From positions 2,536,479 to 2,600,478 of the forward strand of contig NZ_LT599032.1 in assembly GCF_900079725.1 (NCBI RefSeq): DNA of 64,000 nt, written 5' to 3'. Source of the stretch: an uncultured Dysgonomonas sp. Lineage in GTDB: Bacteria > Bacteroidota > Bacteroidia > Bacteroidales > Dysgonomonadaceae. Below, one piece after another: positions 37,528-46,349 of this stretch (within the stretch, counting starts at the first letter, position 1; each line of letters opens with the position of its first letter). Under the pieces are notes generated by a model. It saw only the letters and a program-made list of their open reading frames with translations. It did not search any database and was not told the DNA's origin. The position numbers and the translations under genes were made by a program.

Positions 37528-39543
37528 CTATTTTTTCGCCTTCAATTCATCTTCCAGTTTAATCACCTGATCGCGAAACTGGGCAGCTTCCAAAAACTCG
37601 AGTTTCTTAGCGGCGGCCGACATCTGCTTGCGGGCTTTCTCAATCGCCTTTTTAAGCTCGTCTTTGGTCATATATTGTATTTTATCTTCCGATGCTATCG
37701 CAATAGATGAATCCTGAGTGTACGATTTCACCGAGAATTGTTCCTCTTTACGCAGGCTGAATACAGAAGTACGCGCCTTGCGTATTTGCTGCGGGGTGAT
37801 GCCGTGTTCTTTATTGTAAGCCATCTGTATCTCACGACGGCGATTGGTCTCGTTTATAGTCTTCTCCATGCTCTCTGTGATTTTATCCGCATAGAAGATT
37901 ACTTTCCCGTTTACGTTACGGGCAGCACGCCCCACAGTCTGCGTCAGAGAGCGGTGAGAACGCAGGAAACCTTCCTTGTCCGCATCCAGGATCGCAACAA
38001 GTGAGACTTCGGGCAGGTCGAGTCCTTCACGCAACAGGTTTACCCCGACCAATACATCGAACTCCCCGCTGCGTAAGTCATCCATTATCTGCACACGGTC
38101 CAGCGTATCCACATCGGAATGGATATAGCTGCACTTCATCCCATTGTTTAGCAAATAGGCTGTTAATTCTTCTGCCATCCTCTTTGTCAACGTGGTGACA
38201 AGCGTACGCTCATTCTTATCCACCCGTGTCTGTATTTCTTCCATCAGGTCGTCTATCTGGTTAAGACTTGGACGAACGTCGATAGGAGGGTCGAGCAAGC
38301 CTGTAGGCCGTATCAATTGCTCAACGACTATACCTTCTGATTTCATCAGTTCATAATCGGCAGGAGTGGCGCTTACATATATCGTTTGAGGTACAAGCGA
38401 CTCGAATTCTTCAAATTTCAGAGGCCGGTTATCCAGTGCCGCAGGTAAGCGGAAACCATACTCTACCAGATTCTCTTTACGGGAGTGGTCGCCACCATAC
38501 ATCGCCCTTATCTGGGGAATGGTAACATGGCTCTCGTCTATTACAAGCATAAAATCCTCAGGGAAGAAGTCTAGCAGGCAGAACGGACGTGTACCCGGTT
38601 TACGGTTGTCGAAATAGCGCGAATAGTTTTCTATACCGGAGCAATGTCCTACTTCACGGATCATCTCCAGGTCGTATGTTACACGTTCATAAAGCCGCTT
38701 TGCCTCCAGATGTTTTCCTATCGACTGTAAAAAATCGACCTGCCGTCCGAGGTCTATCTCTATTTCGGCAATAGCCCTTACCATACGGTCTTTGGTGGTC
38801 ACGAAAAGGTTGGCGGGATAGATACGAAAATCGTCATACTTATCTATCTTGACTCCGCTCAGAGGGTCGAGGCATTCTATACTCTCTATCTCATCTCCCC
38901 AGAATACGACCCTCACTATAGGGTCTCCATAGGCAAGAAACACATCGACCGTGTCGCCTTTTACCCTGAAATTACCCGCTTTTGGCTCAATCTCATTACG
39001 GGAATACAGAGCGCTGACCAGCCCCCGCAAAAACACATCACGTACAAGTTTTTGACCGACATGTATGGAGATGGTCGAATTCTCAAAGTCCTCCGGATTC
39101 CCCATACCATAAAGGCAGGAAACGGATGATACCACTATGACATCGCGCCGGCCCGACAGCAAAGATGTAGTCGTTGCCAGCCGGAGTTTCTCTATCTCTT
39201 CGTTTATTGAAAGGTCTTTTTCTATATATGTATTTGTGGAAGGAATATATGCCTCGGGCTGATAATAATCATAATAAGAGACAAAATATTCGACTGCATT
39301 GTCAGGGAAAAAAGTCTTAAACTCACTATATAGCTGTGCTGCCAAAGTCTTGTTATGGCTAAGTACTAAAGTGGGCTTATTCACATTCTGGATAACATTG
39401 GCGACCGTAAAGGTTTTTCCGGAGCCTGTCACTCCAAGCAATGTTTGTGAAGGTAGATTTTGTATAATGCCCTCCGACAGAGCCGCAATTGCAGCAGGTT
39501 GATCTCCGGTGGGGTTGTAGTAAGAGGTTAATTTGAAATCCAT
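37528..39543 (-). CDS. uvrB: Excinuclease ABC subunit B
   Basis: A 671-residue DNA helicase-like damage verifier of nucleotide excision repair. Walker A is GVTGSGKT (about residues 38-45). The beta-hairpin region YYDYYQPEAYIP, the DEAD-like VIDESHVTIPQ, YVSATPADYE, LREGLDLPEVSLVAI, the QTVGRAARN motif VI and the C-terminal UVR domain (EFLEAAQFRDQVIKLEDEL) are all present. Length is normal. The ATG at 39543 follows a -7 box at 39566-39573. It is monocistronic. Confidence 0.98.
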   Translation of the reverse strand: MDFKLTSYYNPTGDQPAAIAALSEGIIQNLPSQTLLGVTGSGKTFTVANVIQNVNKPTLVLSHNKTLAAQLYSEFKTFFPDNAVEYFVSYYDYYQPEAYIPSTNTYIEKDLSINEEIEKLRLATTTSLLSGRRDVIVVSSVSCLYGMGNPEDFENSTISIHVGQKLVRDVFLRGLVSALYSRNEIEPKAGNFRVKGDTVDVFLAYGDPIVRVVFWGDEIESIECLDPLSGVKIDKYDDFRIYPANLFVTTKDRMVRAIAEIEIDLGRQVDFLQSIGKHLEAKRLYERVTYDLEMIREVGHCSGIENYSRYFDNRKPGTRPFCLLDFFPEDFMLVIDESHVTIPQIRAMYGGDHSRKENLVEYGFRLPAALDNRPLKFEEFESLVPQTIYVSATPADYELMKSEGIVVEQLIRPTGLLDPPIDVRPSLNQIDDLMEEIQTRVDKNERTLVTTLTKRMAEELTAYLLNNGMKCSYIHSDVDTLDRVQIMDDLRSGEFDVLVGVNLLREGLDLPEVSLVAILDADKEGFLRSHRSLTQTVGRAARNVNGKVIFYADKITESMEKTINETNRRREIQMAYNKEHGITPQQIRKARTSVFSLRKEEQFSVKSYTQDSSIAIASEDKIQYMTKDELKKAIEKARKQMSAAAKKLEFLEAAQFRDQVIKLEDELKAKK

Positions 39544-39565
39544 CGTTTTGTATCTTTCGGAATTT

Positions 39566-39573
39566 CAAAGGTA
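39566..39573 (-). promoter_or_regulatory. -7 box (TACCTTTG) for uvrB
   Basis: A perfect TAnnTTTG match on the minus strand, ending 23 bases before the ATG. Confidence 0.6.
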
Positions 39574-39642
39574 ATAAGAATTATGCAGTTATATTTTGAA
39601 ATTGTGTCTATTAACTATTTGGTGAAAATATGTACAATTTTA

Positions 39643-39685
39643 TAAAAAAATAAAGCAAGGATTAATCATTATTATTCCCTGCTTT
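39643..39685 (-). terminator. Terminator of the 39.7-kb barrel gene
   Basis: On the minus strand AAAGCAGGGA pairs with TCCTTGCTTT (one G-U), followed by ATTTTTTT. It lies 20 bases past the stop of the barrel protein gene. Confidence 0.8.
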
Positions 39686-39705
39686 TGCAATTTGATTATT
39701 TATTC

Positions 39706-40329
39706 TCAAAAAAAGTATCCTATTGACAAAGAAATATTCCCCGACTTCATCTTGCTGCCTTCCTCCCCGTTGATATCGGCTAGTCCTATTTGATTATTCA
39801 GGCTTACCACAAGTTTATTTATCTCCATGCCTACTCCTATACCCATTCCATAGTCCCAGCGTTTCATCTCAGAGCTTTTCGAGAATATTTCTGTATCTTC
39901 TGTCTTACCATTTATTTTGCCTTTTGCTTTGCCATACATATTATAACTCAGATAAGGTCCTCCATATACAAACATCTTTTTATCACCCAATCCGAATGAA
40001 GCTTTCAGGTTTACAGGCAATTGTAAGGAATTCAGCGTTATATGTCCGTCCGACATCCCGAATGAATTCTCTTTTTTCAGGTTCGCTCCTCCGTTTGTAT
40101 ACATCAGTTCGGGCTGTATTGCAAATATATCTGATAATGAATACTCCATCATACCTCCGAAGTGATAACTTACCCTTGCCTTGTACTGGTCTGCATTTAT
40201 ACTCTGGTTATTCCCGCTTACATACAGATTCGAAAGGTTAGTTCCGGCTTTTATCCCGAAGCGGATTTGGGCACTCATAGTAGTGGCTACAAAACAAAGA
40301 ACGATGGTAGTTAAAATTAGCTTTTTCAT
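39706..40329 (-). CDS. Outer-membrane beta-barrel protein (PorT-like)
   Basis: A 207-residue exported barrel. A signal peptide ends at SAQ (about residue 20), followed by IRFGIKAGTNLSNLYVSGN, a typical opening strand of the PorT/OmpA-like 'outer membrane beta-barrel' (PF13568) family, with alternating strands and the terminal aromatic ISLSIGYFF expected for insertion by BamA. The role is unknown; some members act in type IX secretion but nothing here shows that. Two overlapping inverted repeats lie about 110 bases upstream, shared with the divergent plsC. Confidence 0.88.
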   Translation of the reverse strand: MKKLILTTIVLCFVATTMSAQIRFGIKAGTNLSNLYVSGNNQSINADQYKARVSYHFGGMMEYSLSDIFAIQPELMYTNGGANLKKENSFGMSDGHITLNSLQLPVNLKASFGLGDKKMFVYGGPYLSYNMYGKAKGKINGKTEDTEIFSKSSEMKRWDYGMGIGVGMEINKLVVSLNNQIGLADINGEEGSKMKSGNISLSIGYFF

Positions 40330-40435
40330 AATAATTGCTTTTATTGATTTAATATTTATTTGATTTCGATTATTTATGCTACGAAGGTAAAATGCATTCG
40401 AAAATGTTTTCCCAAAAAGAGACGAAATGCTTTAC

Positions 40436-40463
40436 ATCGCATACCAAATGCGATATTTGGTAT
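40436..40463. promoter_or_regulatory. Overlapping inverted repeats between the barrel gene and plsC
   Basis: ATCGCAT-ACCAA-ATGCGAT (40436-40454) overlaps ATACCAAAT-GCGAT-ATTTGGTAT (40441-40463). Both are perfect, and they share bases so both hairpins or dimer sites cannot form at once. A regulator site for one of the divergent genes is likely. Confidence 0.55.
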
Positions 40464-40552
40464 ACTCCGATCAAATTAATAGCAGTGAGAAGCTATTTGT
40501 ATCCGTAACAACTTCGTGGAAAAAAATTGAATACACTCTTAATTAAAAAATG

Positions 40553-40560
40553 TATTTTTG
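40553..40560 (+). promoter_or_regulatory. -7 box (TATTTTTG) for plsC
   Basis: A TAnnTTTG match 20-33 bases before the ATGs at 40580 and 40586. It excludes the ATG at 40550 as the start. Confidence 0.6.
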
Positions 40561-40585
40561 CATATTGAACCAGAATATCATGATT

Positions 40586-41317
40586 ATGAAGAAAGTTATT
40601 CTCTTTCTGTACCAGTTGTTCATCTTCGCCCCCATATTTGTATTGGCGACTATTATTACGGCTGTCACAGTTATGATTGGCTGTCTTATAGGTGACCGGA
40701 CGTTTTGGGGGTATTATCCGCCGCGCCTTTGGAGTAAACTGGCATGCCGCCTGGCCTTATGCAGGATTAAGGTGGTACGCCACGGGAAACTCGACGCAAA
40801 CCAATCATATGTATTTGTACCCAATCATCAGGGTGCTTTCGATATTTTCCTTATATACGGGTATCTGAACCAGAATATAAAATGGGTACAGAAACAGGAG
40901 TTACGCAAATTACCATTTGTAGGTAAGGCATCGGAAATCGCAGGCCATGTATTTGTGGATCAGTCGAACCTGAAATCGATGAAAGAAACGATTCTCAAAG
41001 CTGAAGAGCAGCTCGGAGATGGTTCTTCGATGGTGATATTCCCTGAAGGAGCAAGAACAAAAACAGGCAAAATGGGTCGATTCAAACGCGGAGCATTCGT
41101 TATCGCAAAAGAAATGGGATTGCCGGTCGTACCTGTTACAGTAAACGGGCCATTTGACCTGATGAAAATAAAAACATACCTGATCGATCCATGCAAACTC
41201 GAGCTGATTGTCCATGAACCAATCTCGACGGACGACCTTACGGATGAGAATATGCCGCAGTTTATTGACAATTGCCGGGAAATCGTATATTCCGGATTAT
41301 GGGAAAAATATAAATAA
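40586..41317 (+). CDS. plsC: 1-acyl-sn-glycerol-3-phosphate acyltransferase
   Basis: A 243-residue inner-membrane enzyme that acylates lysophosphatidate to phosphatidate. The catalytic HX4D motif is NHQGAFD (His about 81, Asp about 86), and the second block is VIFPEGARTKTGKMGRFKRGAFVIAKE with the FPEGxRS-type sequence. One or two N-terminal helices anchor it. The ATG at 40586 is preferred; an in-frame ATG at 40580 is possible. Its product feeds cdsA, which is also in the window. Confidence 0.95.
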   Translation: MKKVILFLYQLFIFAPIFVLATIITAVTVMIGCLIGDRTFWGYYPPRLWSKLACRLALCRIKVVRHGKLDANQSYVFVPNHQGAFDIFLIYGYLNQNIKWVQKQELRKLPFVGKASEIAGHVFVDQSNLKSMKETILKAEEQLGDGSSMVIFPEGARTKTGKMGRFKRGAFVIAKEMGLPVVPVTVNGPFDLMKIKTYLIDPCKLELIVHEPISTDDLTDENMPQFIDNCREIVYSGLWEKYK

Positions 41318-41365
41318 CAAAGAGTAATAAAAAACGTTATATCTGAATACGAAGCCATTTTTTTG

Positions 41366-41373
41366 TATTTTTG
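41366..41373 (+). promoter_or_regulatory. -7 box (TATTTTTG) for the LysM operon
   Basis: A TAnnTTTG match 25 bases before the ATG at 41398. Confidence 0.6.
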
Positions 41374-41397
41374 TGCCTTTACTTAACAACAATCAGC

Positions 41398-43179
41398 ATG
41401 AAATCTAAATTTAAGAATATACTGTTCCTATCATTGATTCTGTTAGCTGCATCTGCATTGAATTTGTCTGCTGAAGGATATAATGATCTGAATATAGCGG
41501 ATGTCTCGGCTACTGCGCAAGCACCGGATGCTGTTATCACACATACTGTAGTGAAAGGAGAGACTGCCTACTCCATAGCCGCTGTGTATAATACCACTGT
41601 ACAATCTATTTACAAGCTGAATCCGAAGGCCGAAAAGGGAATAAAAGCGGGAGATAAGCTGAAAATAGAGAGGGTGAGGAAAGCGATGAACTACAGTAGC
41701 CATCTTATTGAATCGAAAGAAACGCTCTATTCTGTATCGCGGATGTATCATATATCTGTAGACGACCTCAAAGATGCAAATCCGGGACTCGACGAAAAGA
41801 CATTCAGTAAGGGTAAGACTATCCGGATACCGATGTTTACAGGTGAAGCCACGGTTATATCTTCAACTGCAACAAACGGAGGATATGCAAGCCCGAATAT
41901 GGAGTATAAAGTACAGAAAGGGGAAACATTATACAGTATTGGCAGAAATCAAGGCATATCCGTAGAAGCTCTTCTGAACTCAAATCCTTCGTTGAAAGAC
42001 GGTGGGTTGAAGGAGGGAATGACACTGACCATACCTAAAAGACAGATACAGGAGCCGAGGATGACTGCTAATGAGCAAAAAGCTGTACGAGTAGAGACTC
42101 CTTATGCAACAAAAGGTGAAACAGTACGCGTAGGAGTATTGTTCCCGTTCCTTGACAAAAACGGCAGTATCCAGAAAGAAAAGCTGGCTGAATATTACGA
42201 AGGTTTCCTCCTGGCCGTTAAAGAGATGAAGAACAAAGGACTGAATGCTGAGATATATGCATTCGACATTGGCGCCGAAAAAAATACAAAGAAGCTCGAA
42301 AGTCTTTTGGGGACAAACGAAATGAAAAACCTCCATCTTGTGATTGGCGGTGTGTCGAAACAGCAAATAGATGTATTGACTAAATTTTCTAAAAAAACAG
42401 GAATTAAATATGTTATACCTTTCGGTTCGACAAATGACATCGAAAATACACCTACTTTATTTCAGATGACCACATCCCACTCCAGCCTGTACTCTGAAAT
42501 ATCATCCGCATTCAAGGACAAGTTCAGGGACTACAATATAATCTTCGTATCCGAAGCGGGCTCTGACAACGATAAATCTGATTTTACAAACAATCTTAAA
42601 AAGGAGTTATCTAAATCAAATATACTGTTCAAATCTACTGCAAGCTCCGACAACCTGATTACAGATATAAGGAATGTGATGGAAGGTACAAAAAAGAACA
42701 TACTGATACCTACTTCCTCATCAGAAATCACTTTGCGCAAAATGCTGGCTGCAATGAATTCGCTTACTACAGAAGCGGTAACCCTGTTCGGCTATCCCGA
42801 ATGGCAGACATATTCGCAGCATACAAGCGGGCTGCATAAATACGATTCTTACATTTACAGCATATTCTTCCTCGATGAGCAACAGAATGATGTCAAAGAC
42901 TTTGTAAGCGAATACAGGAAATGGTACAATAAGAACCTTATAAATTCATACCCTAAATACGGCTATCTGGGATACGATGCAGGACTTTACTTTCTGACTG
43001 CTCTTAACAGATATGGCAGCAGCTTTGAGAACAGTATATCTAACCTTAAAGTTCCTACGCTGCAATCAGCTGCGCACTTCCAACGTGTAAACGACAGGGG
43101 AGGATTTATCAACAACGGATTATACCTTATCCGGTATAAAACAGAGTCAGGCATTGAAAAAACAGATATCAGCAGATAA
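41398..43179 (+). CDS. LysM-repeat protein with periplasmic-binding-like C-terminus
   Basis: A 593-residue exported protein. After the signal peptide (SLILLAASALNLSA) come three LysM modules: THTVVKGETAYSIAAVYNTT; SHLIESKETLYSVSRMYHIS; YKVQKGETLYSIGRNQGIS. The C-terminal 330 residues look like a type 1 periplasmic-binding fold (VRVGVLFPFLDKNGSIQKEKLAEYYEGFLLAVKEMK; LHLVIGGVSKQQIDVLTKF; DAGLYFLTAL). The LysM part should hold peptidoglycan. The rest could sense or bind a ligand, or serve as a scaffold. It leads a tight run with a barrel gene (2-base gap) and a methyltransferase (1-base gap). Confidence 0.9.
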   Translation: MKSKFKNILFLSLILLAASALNLSAEGYNDLNIADVSATAQAPDAVITHTVVKGETAYSIAAVYNTTVQSIYKLNPKAEKGIKAGDKLKIERVRKAMNYSSHLIESKETLYSVSRMYHISVDDLKDANPGLDEKTFSKGKTIRIPMFTGEATVISSTATNGGYASPNMEYKVQKGETLYSIGRNQGISVEALLNSNPSLKDGGLKEGMTLTIPKRQIQEPRMTANEQKAVRVETPYATKGETVRVGVLFPFLDKNGSIQKEKLAEYYEGFLLAVKEMKNKGLNAEIYAFDIGAEKNTKKLESLLGTNEMKNLHLVIGGVSKQQIDVLTKFSKKTGIKYVIPFGSTNDIENTPTLFQMTTSHSSLYSEISSAFKDKFRDYNIIFVSEAGSDNDKSDFTNNLKKELSKSNILFKSTASSDNLITDIRNVMEGTKKNILIPTSSSEITLRKMLAAMNSLTTEAVTLFGYPEWQTYSQHTSGLHKYDSYIYSIFFLDEQQNDVKDFVSEYRKWYNKNLINSYPKYGYLGYDAGLYFLTALNRYGSSFENSISNLKVPTLQSAAHFQRVNDRGGFINNGLYLIRYKTESGIEKTDISR

Positions 43180-43181
43180 AA

Positions 43182-43904
43182 ATGACAAACAGATTCTTTA
43201 TCCTATTATTGTTTTCGTCACTCTTTACCGTTGTAGTAAACGGACAGAATAAGAAGTTCGAACCGGAGTGGAACGTAGGTGTCGGCTTCGGCCCTACACT
43301 TTCATCAATTAGCTTCGACCCTAACAGGGCGCTCAATTACGGGGGAACTATAAGCACTAAAAATCTCCAGCAGTTTGCCGGGGGACTTGCTATACGCTAT
43401 ATTACCGAAAAGAATCTGGGGCTTATTGCCGAACTGAACTATTCTCAACAAGGATGGGAGCAATACTTTGAGCCGAGTGAATCGGGTGAACCATCCCCAT
43501 ACGAGCATTCCCATCAATTAAATTATCTGGAACTACCTATCCTTACCCATATCTACTTTGGTAATAAGGTACGTGTATTCTTTAATTTGGGGCCCAAGCT
43601 AAGCTTCCTCCTCAGTGACAGTGAAAAGATGAATCAGGCGCTGTCCGACGCTCTGGCAAGCGGCAATCTGGGTACTTCCTTTATGACATATCAATATTAC
43701 CGCAAGGCAGAAAGAAAGATAGATTATGCACTTATGGGAGGCATGGGGCTCGAATTCAGGTCGGGCATCGGCCATTTTGCCTTAGAAGGACGCTATACAT
43801 TCGGCCTTGGAGATATTTACAAAAACAGCAAATCCGATTTTTTCAACCGCTCTGCCAACAGGGTTATTTCTGTTAAGTTGACCTACTACGTTAAGCTCTT
43901 CTGA
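43182..43904 (+). CDS. Outer-membrane beta-barrel protein
   Basis: A 240-residue exported barrel. A signal peptide ends at NGQ (about residue 22). The opening EWNVGVGFGPTLSSISF, strands LNYLELPILTHIYFGNKVRVFFNLGPKLSFLLSD, and the closing VISVKLTYYVKLF are characteristic of small PorT-like barrels (PF13568). It follows the LysM gene by 2 bases, so the barrel may be the outer-membrane partner of that wall-binding protein. Function otherwise unknown. Confidence 0.88.
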   Translation: MTNRFFILLLFSSLFTVVVNGQNKKFEPEWNVGVGFGPTLSSISFDPNRALNYGGTISTKNLQQFAGGLAIRYITEKNLGLIAELNYSQQGWEQYFEPSESGEPSPYEHSHQLNYLELPILTHIYFGNKVRVFFNLGPKLSFLLSDSEKMNQALSDALASGNLGTSFMTYQYYRKAERKIDYALMGGMGLEFRSGIGHFALEGRYTFGLGDIYKNSKSDFFNRSANRVISVKLTYYVKLF

Positions 43905-43905
43905 T

Positions 43906-44592
43906 ATGCCGCGCATATATAAACTTTCAAGGACAGGATTGAAATTATTATATAAAGTACGCCATCACCGGGGACATGGTATACATTCCCCCTTTGTATT
44001 CAATCTGGTAACAAAAGTGATAGAAGAAAAAGCTCCCTATCATGCTTATGATGATATAAAATTCGCGCTCGACAGCCTGACGGAAAAACATTTTAAGCTA
44101 AATAAACAGAATAAGCTGATGTTTAAGCTGGCCAATCATTTCGAGGTGAAACGCGTTTTGGAAATAGGTTCCGGCTTTGGAGTCAACACCCTTTGCCTGA
44201 CTGCGCCGTCTTCGAGTATAGAATGTACATGTGTCGAGATATCGGAACAAAAAGCAGCGTTGGCCCGGAAGTTACATCATAACTGGCCAAGAAAGATAAA
44301 TTTGCATACGGAAGAAAAATTGCCTGTTTTAGCAGATAAACAGGACTGTATATTGATCGACCTCAACAATTATAATCATTTGCCTGCGGATATAAATAAG
44401 TACCTGATGGAACTGTCACATGAAAAAACATTCATTATTGTGAAAGGTATCCGAACAAACAAACGCTATCAGATGTTATGGAGAAGTATTTTAAATATAG
44501 AGTCGCGGACGGCTGTACTCGATCTGTTTAATACCGGAATTTTGTTTTTCGACAAACAGCTGTACAGGTGGAATTATCAGATCAGCTTTTAA
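43906..44592 (+). CDS. Class I SAM-dependent methyltransferase
   Basis: A 228-residue protein. The Rossmann motif I is KRVLEIGSGFGVNTLCL, acidic strand 2 end CTCVEISEQKAALARKL, and the later VILIDLNNYNHLP-like segment (QDCILIDLNNYNHL) fit a class I methyltransferase. The N-terminus has a basic motif KLLYKVRHHRGHGIHSPFVF, typical of a Bacteroidota group of unknown substrate. It is the third gene of the LysM run, with a 1-base gap. Confidence 0.85.
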   Translation: MPRIYKLSRTGLKLLYKVRHHRGHGIHSPFVFNLVTKVIEEKAPYHAYDDIKFALDSLTEKHFKLNKQNKLMFKLANHFEVKRVLEIGSGFGVNTLCLTAPSSSIECTCVEISEQKAALARKLHHNWPRKINLHTEEKLPVLADKQDCILIDLNNYNHLPADINKYLMELSHEKTFIIVKGIRTNKRYQMLWRSILNIESRTAVLDLFNTGILFFDKQLYRWNYQISF

Positions 44593-44673
44593 GTAGCTGT
44601 GAGGGATTTTCGTTTGACAAGACAATAAAACAGATTAGCATTCGTATTTACTATCTAAACAGATCATTGATAA

Positions 44674-45234
44674 ATGAAAAAAAGCTTGGTATATACAAAA
44701 ACCGGAGATAAGGGAACAACTTCTCTTGTCGGTGGAAAACGGGTAGTTAAATCCCATGTCAGGCTCGAAGCCTATGGAACTGCCGATGAACTGAATTCTT
44801 TTGTCGGATTTCTGACAGAAGAAATAGACGATGAGCACGATTTGGAGACATTATCATATATTCAGCACAAATTGTTTACGGTAGGTTCATACCTTGCCAC
44901 GGAAACCGAAGCAATACCCCCCAAAGCAGCAAGCATAATTACAGAAAAAGATATTGCACTGCTGGAAACCGAAATGGACAGGATGGACAGCGAACTGCCC
45001 CCCCTTCGCCAATTTGTACTGCCGGGAGGGAGTGAATCGGCATCACGGGCTCATATATGCCGGACAGTATGCCGGAGGACCGAGCGTTGTATATACCGGG
45101 TGAAGGAAGAATTTCCGGTCGATGAACATGTGCTAATGTTTGTAAATCGGCTTTCAGACTACTTTTTCTTACTAGCCAGGAAGGAGAGTAATAAGAAAGG
45201 AAAAGAAATATTTTGGAATCAGACTTTGATATAA
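44674..45234 (+). CDS. Cob(I)yrinic acid a,c-diamide adenosyltransferase (PduO type)
   Basis: A 186-residue enzyme that adds the adenosyl group to cob(I)alamin. The ATP/cobalamin-binding N-terminus reads YTKTGDKGTTSLVGGKRVVK and the DELNSFVGFL block follows. RQFVLPGGSESASRAHICRTVCRRTER is the conserved helix with the SAxxHxxRxxxRRxER pattern. It is in the normal size range. No cob operon is nearby, so it is likely a salvage gene that supplies B12 for mutases or a regulator. Confidence 0.95.
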   Translation: MKKSLVYTKTGDKGTTSLVGGKRVVKSHVRLEAYGTADELNSFVGFLTEEIDDEHDLETLSYIQHKLFTVGSYLATETEAIPPKAASIITEKDIALLETEMDRMDSELPPLRQFVLPGGSESASRAHICRTVCRRTERCIYRVKEEFPVDEHVLMFVNRLSDYFFLLARKESNKKGKEIFWNQTLI

Positions 45235-45246
45235 GAAATAAAGTTC

Positions 45247-45254
45247 TATTTTTG
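45247..45254 (+). promoter_or_regulatory. -7 box (TATTTTTG) for the DUF2795 gene
   Basis: A TAnnTTTG match 45 bases before the ATG at 45299. Confidence 0.55.
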
Positions 45255-45298
45255 CGAAAAATATAACCAAACTGGCAAATAAATAAAACTAAGATATT

Positions 45299-45520
45299 AT
45301 GTACTGGACTTTAGAACTTGCATCGAAATTAGAAGATGCGCCATGGCCTGCAACGAAGGAAGAGTTAATAGACTATGCTCAACGTTCAGGCGCACCCCTA
45401 GAAGTGATAGAAAACTTACAGGAGATCGAGGACGAGGATGAAATCTTTGATACTATCGAAGATATCTGGCCGGATTATCCCAGCAAGGAAGATTTCTTTT
45501 TCAACGAGGACGAGTATTAG
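45299..45520 (+). CDS. DUF2795 family small acidic protein
   Basis: A 73-residue acidic protein: MYWTLELASKLEDAPWPATKEELIDYAQRSG, APLEVIENLQEIEDEDEIFDTIEDIWPDY, ending DEY. The pattern PWPATKEELIDYAxRxGAPxEVIENLQEL is characteristic of DUF2795, a short helical domain. It is abundant and well conserved in Bacteroidota, but no role is known. It has its own -7 box and terminator, so it is a single-gene unit. Confidence 0.92.
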   Translation: MYWTLELASKLEDAPWPATKEELIDYAQRSGAPLEVIENLQEIEDEDEIFDTIEDIWPDYPSKEDFFFNEDEY

Positions 45521-45560
45521 TCTTAAGGCACTGTAAAAAGGATCTTTTAAGAAAGTGACC

Positions 45561-45600
45561 AAAAAGAGATTGGGGTGAAAATTCACTCTGATCTCTTTTT
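45561..45600 (+). terminator. Terminator after the DUF2795 gene
   Basis: AAAAAGAGAT and ATCTCTTTTT form a perfect 10-bp stem, with an inner GTGAA/TTCAC pairing, and end in T-rich DNA. Confidence 0.85.
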
Positions 45601-45720
45601 ATGTTTTTGCCGGATATAGCTTTAGATGAAAATAGTTAAGCTATGCGATTCAATAAATCCCTAAAACTTTATCTATATATAGCTTTTAGCCGTTAGCTGA
45701 TAGCTTATAGTTCTTTGATA

Positions 45721-45909
45721 TATAAACAAGAGCCCCCTCAATCCCCCATGGGGGACTTACAATGAGGGTAAAAAGTAATAATAGAAAAGCTGTTACCTTT
45801 GTTACCTTTTGAAAGTTGTAAGCGTTGAGTAATAAGTATAAAGGAGTTCTATTGTTGACTGCTAACTGATGACTGTTTACTGATATATGTGTAACCTTTG
45901 TTACCTTTT
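45721..45909 (+). repeat. Dispersed repeat locus 2 (189-bp, inverted partner at 55276-55464)
   Basis: These 189 bases are the reverse complement of 55276-55464 except for two positions near 45870-45877. Inside are two GTTAC-CTTTG motifs (45792-45810 and 45891-45909) and a TCCCCCATGGGGGA palindrome. Weaker likeness continues outward to about 45667. It lies in the gap before mutS and faces mutS. Confidence 0.9.
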
Positions 45910-46349
45910 TGGAGAAAGATATAAGATAAAGTTATCAACTGCTCTCTGACGGGATACTTTGTTTCTCTCAGTATGACAAGCCACGATATTGTTAACTGAT
46001 GACTGTTAACTGATATATCTGTTGCTTTTGTTACCTTTTGACTAAACACAGTTAACGATAGTAAAATAATAGTGTAAAATGTGTCAGAAGTGTCAGGTTT
46101 TAACAATATATAGTTAATGTATGTAAAATAAGGCAGGTGGAAATAAAAAATGATGACACTGAGAAGGTGCGAAGATTTACACAAAGGGTACAAGCAAAAA
46201 TAGTGTAAAAGTGTAAAGTTTGTCAACTTTTATACAGAAGCCATAATCAAACGAATTATCAATTCTTCATTCTTAATTATTAATTATTTTCTATCTTTGC
46301 TTACTTGTAATTTAACAATAAAGAATACATCTAAATAAACATAATAACT
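45910..46349. other. Non-coding gap before mutS
   Basis: No gene is seen. A further motif copy GTTGCTTTTGTTACCTTTT lies at 46021-46039, and altered direct copies of TAGTGTAAAA(T)GTGT near 46072 and 46200. An ATTCTTCATTCTTAATTATT segment at 46262-46281 resembles one at 36373-36392. The -7 box of mutS follows. Confidence 0.6.
46292..46299 (+). promoter_or_regulatory. -7 box (TATCTTTG) for mutS
   Basis: A TAnnTTTG match 51 bases before the GTG start. Confidence 0.6.
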
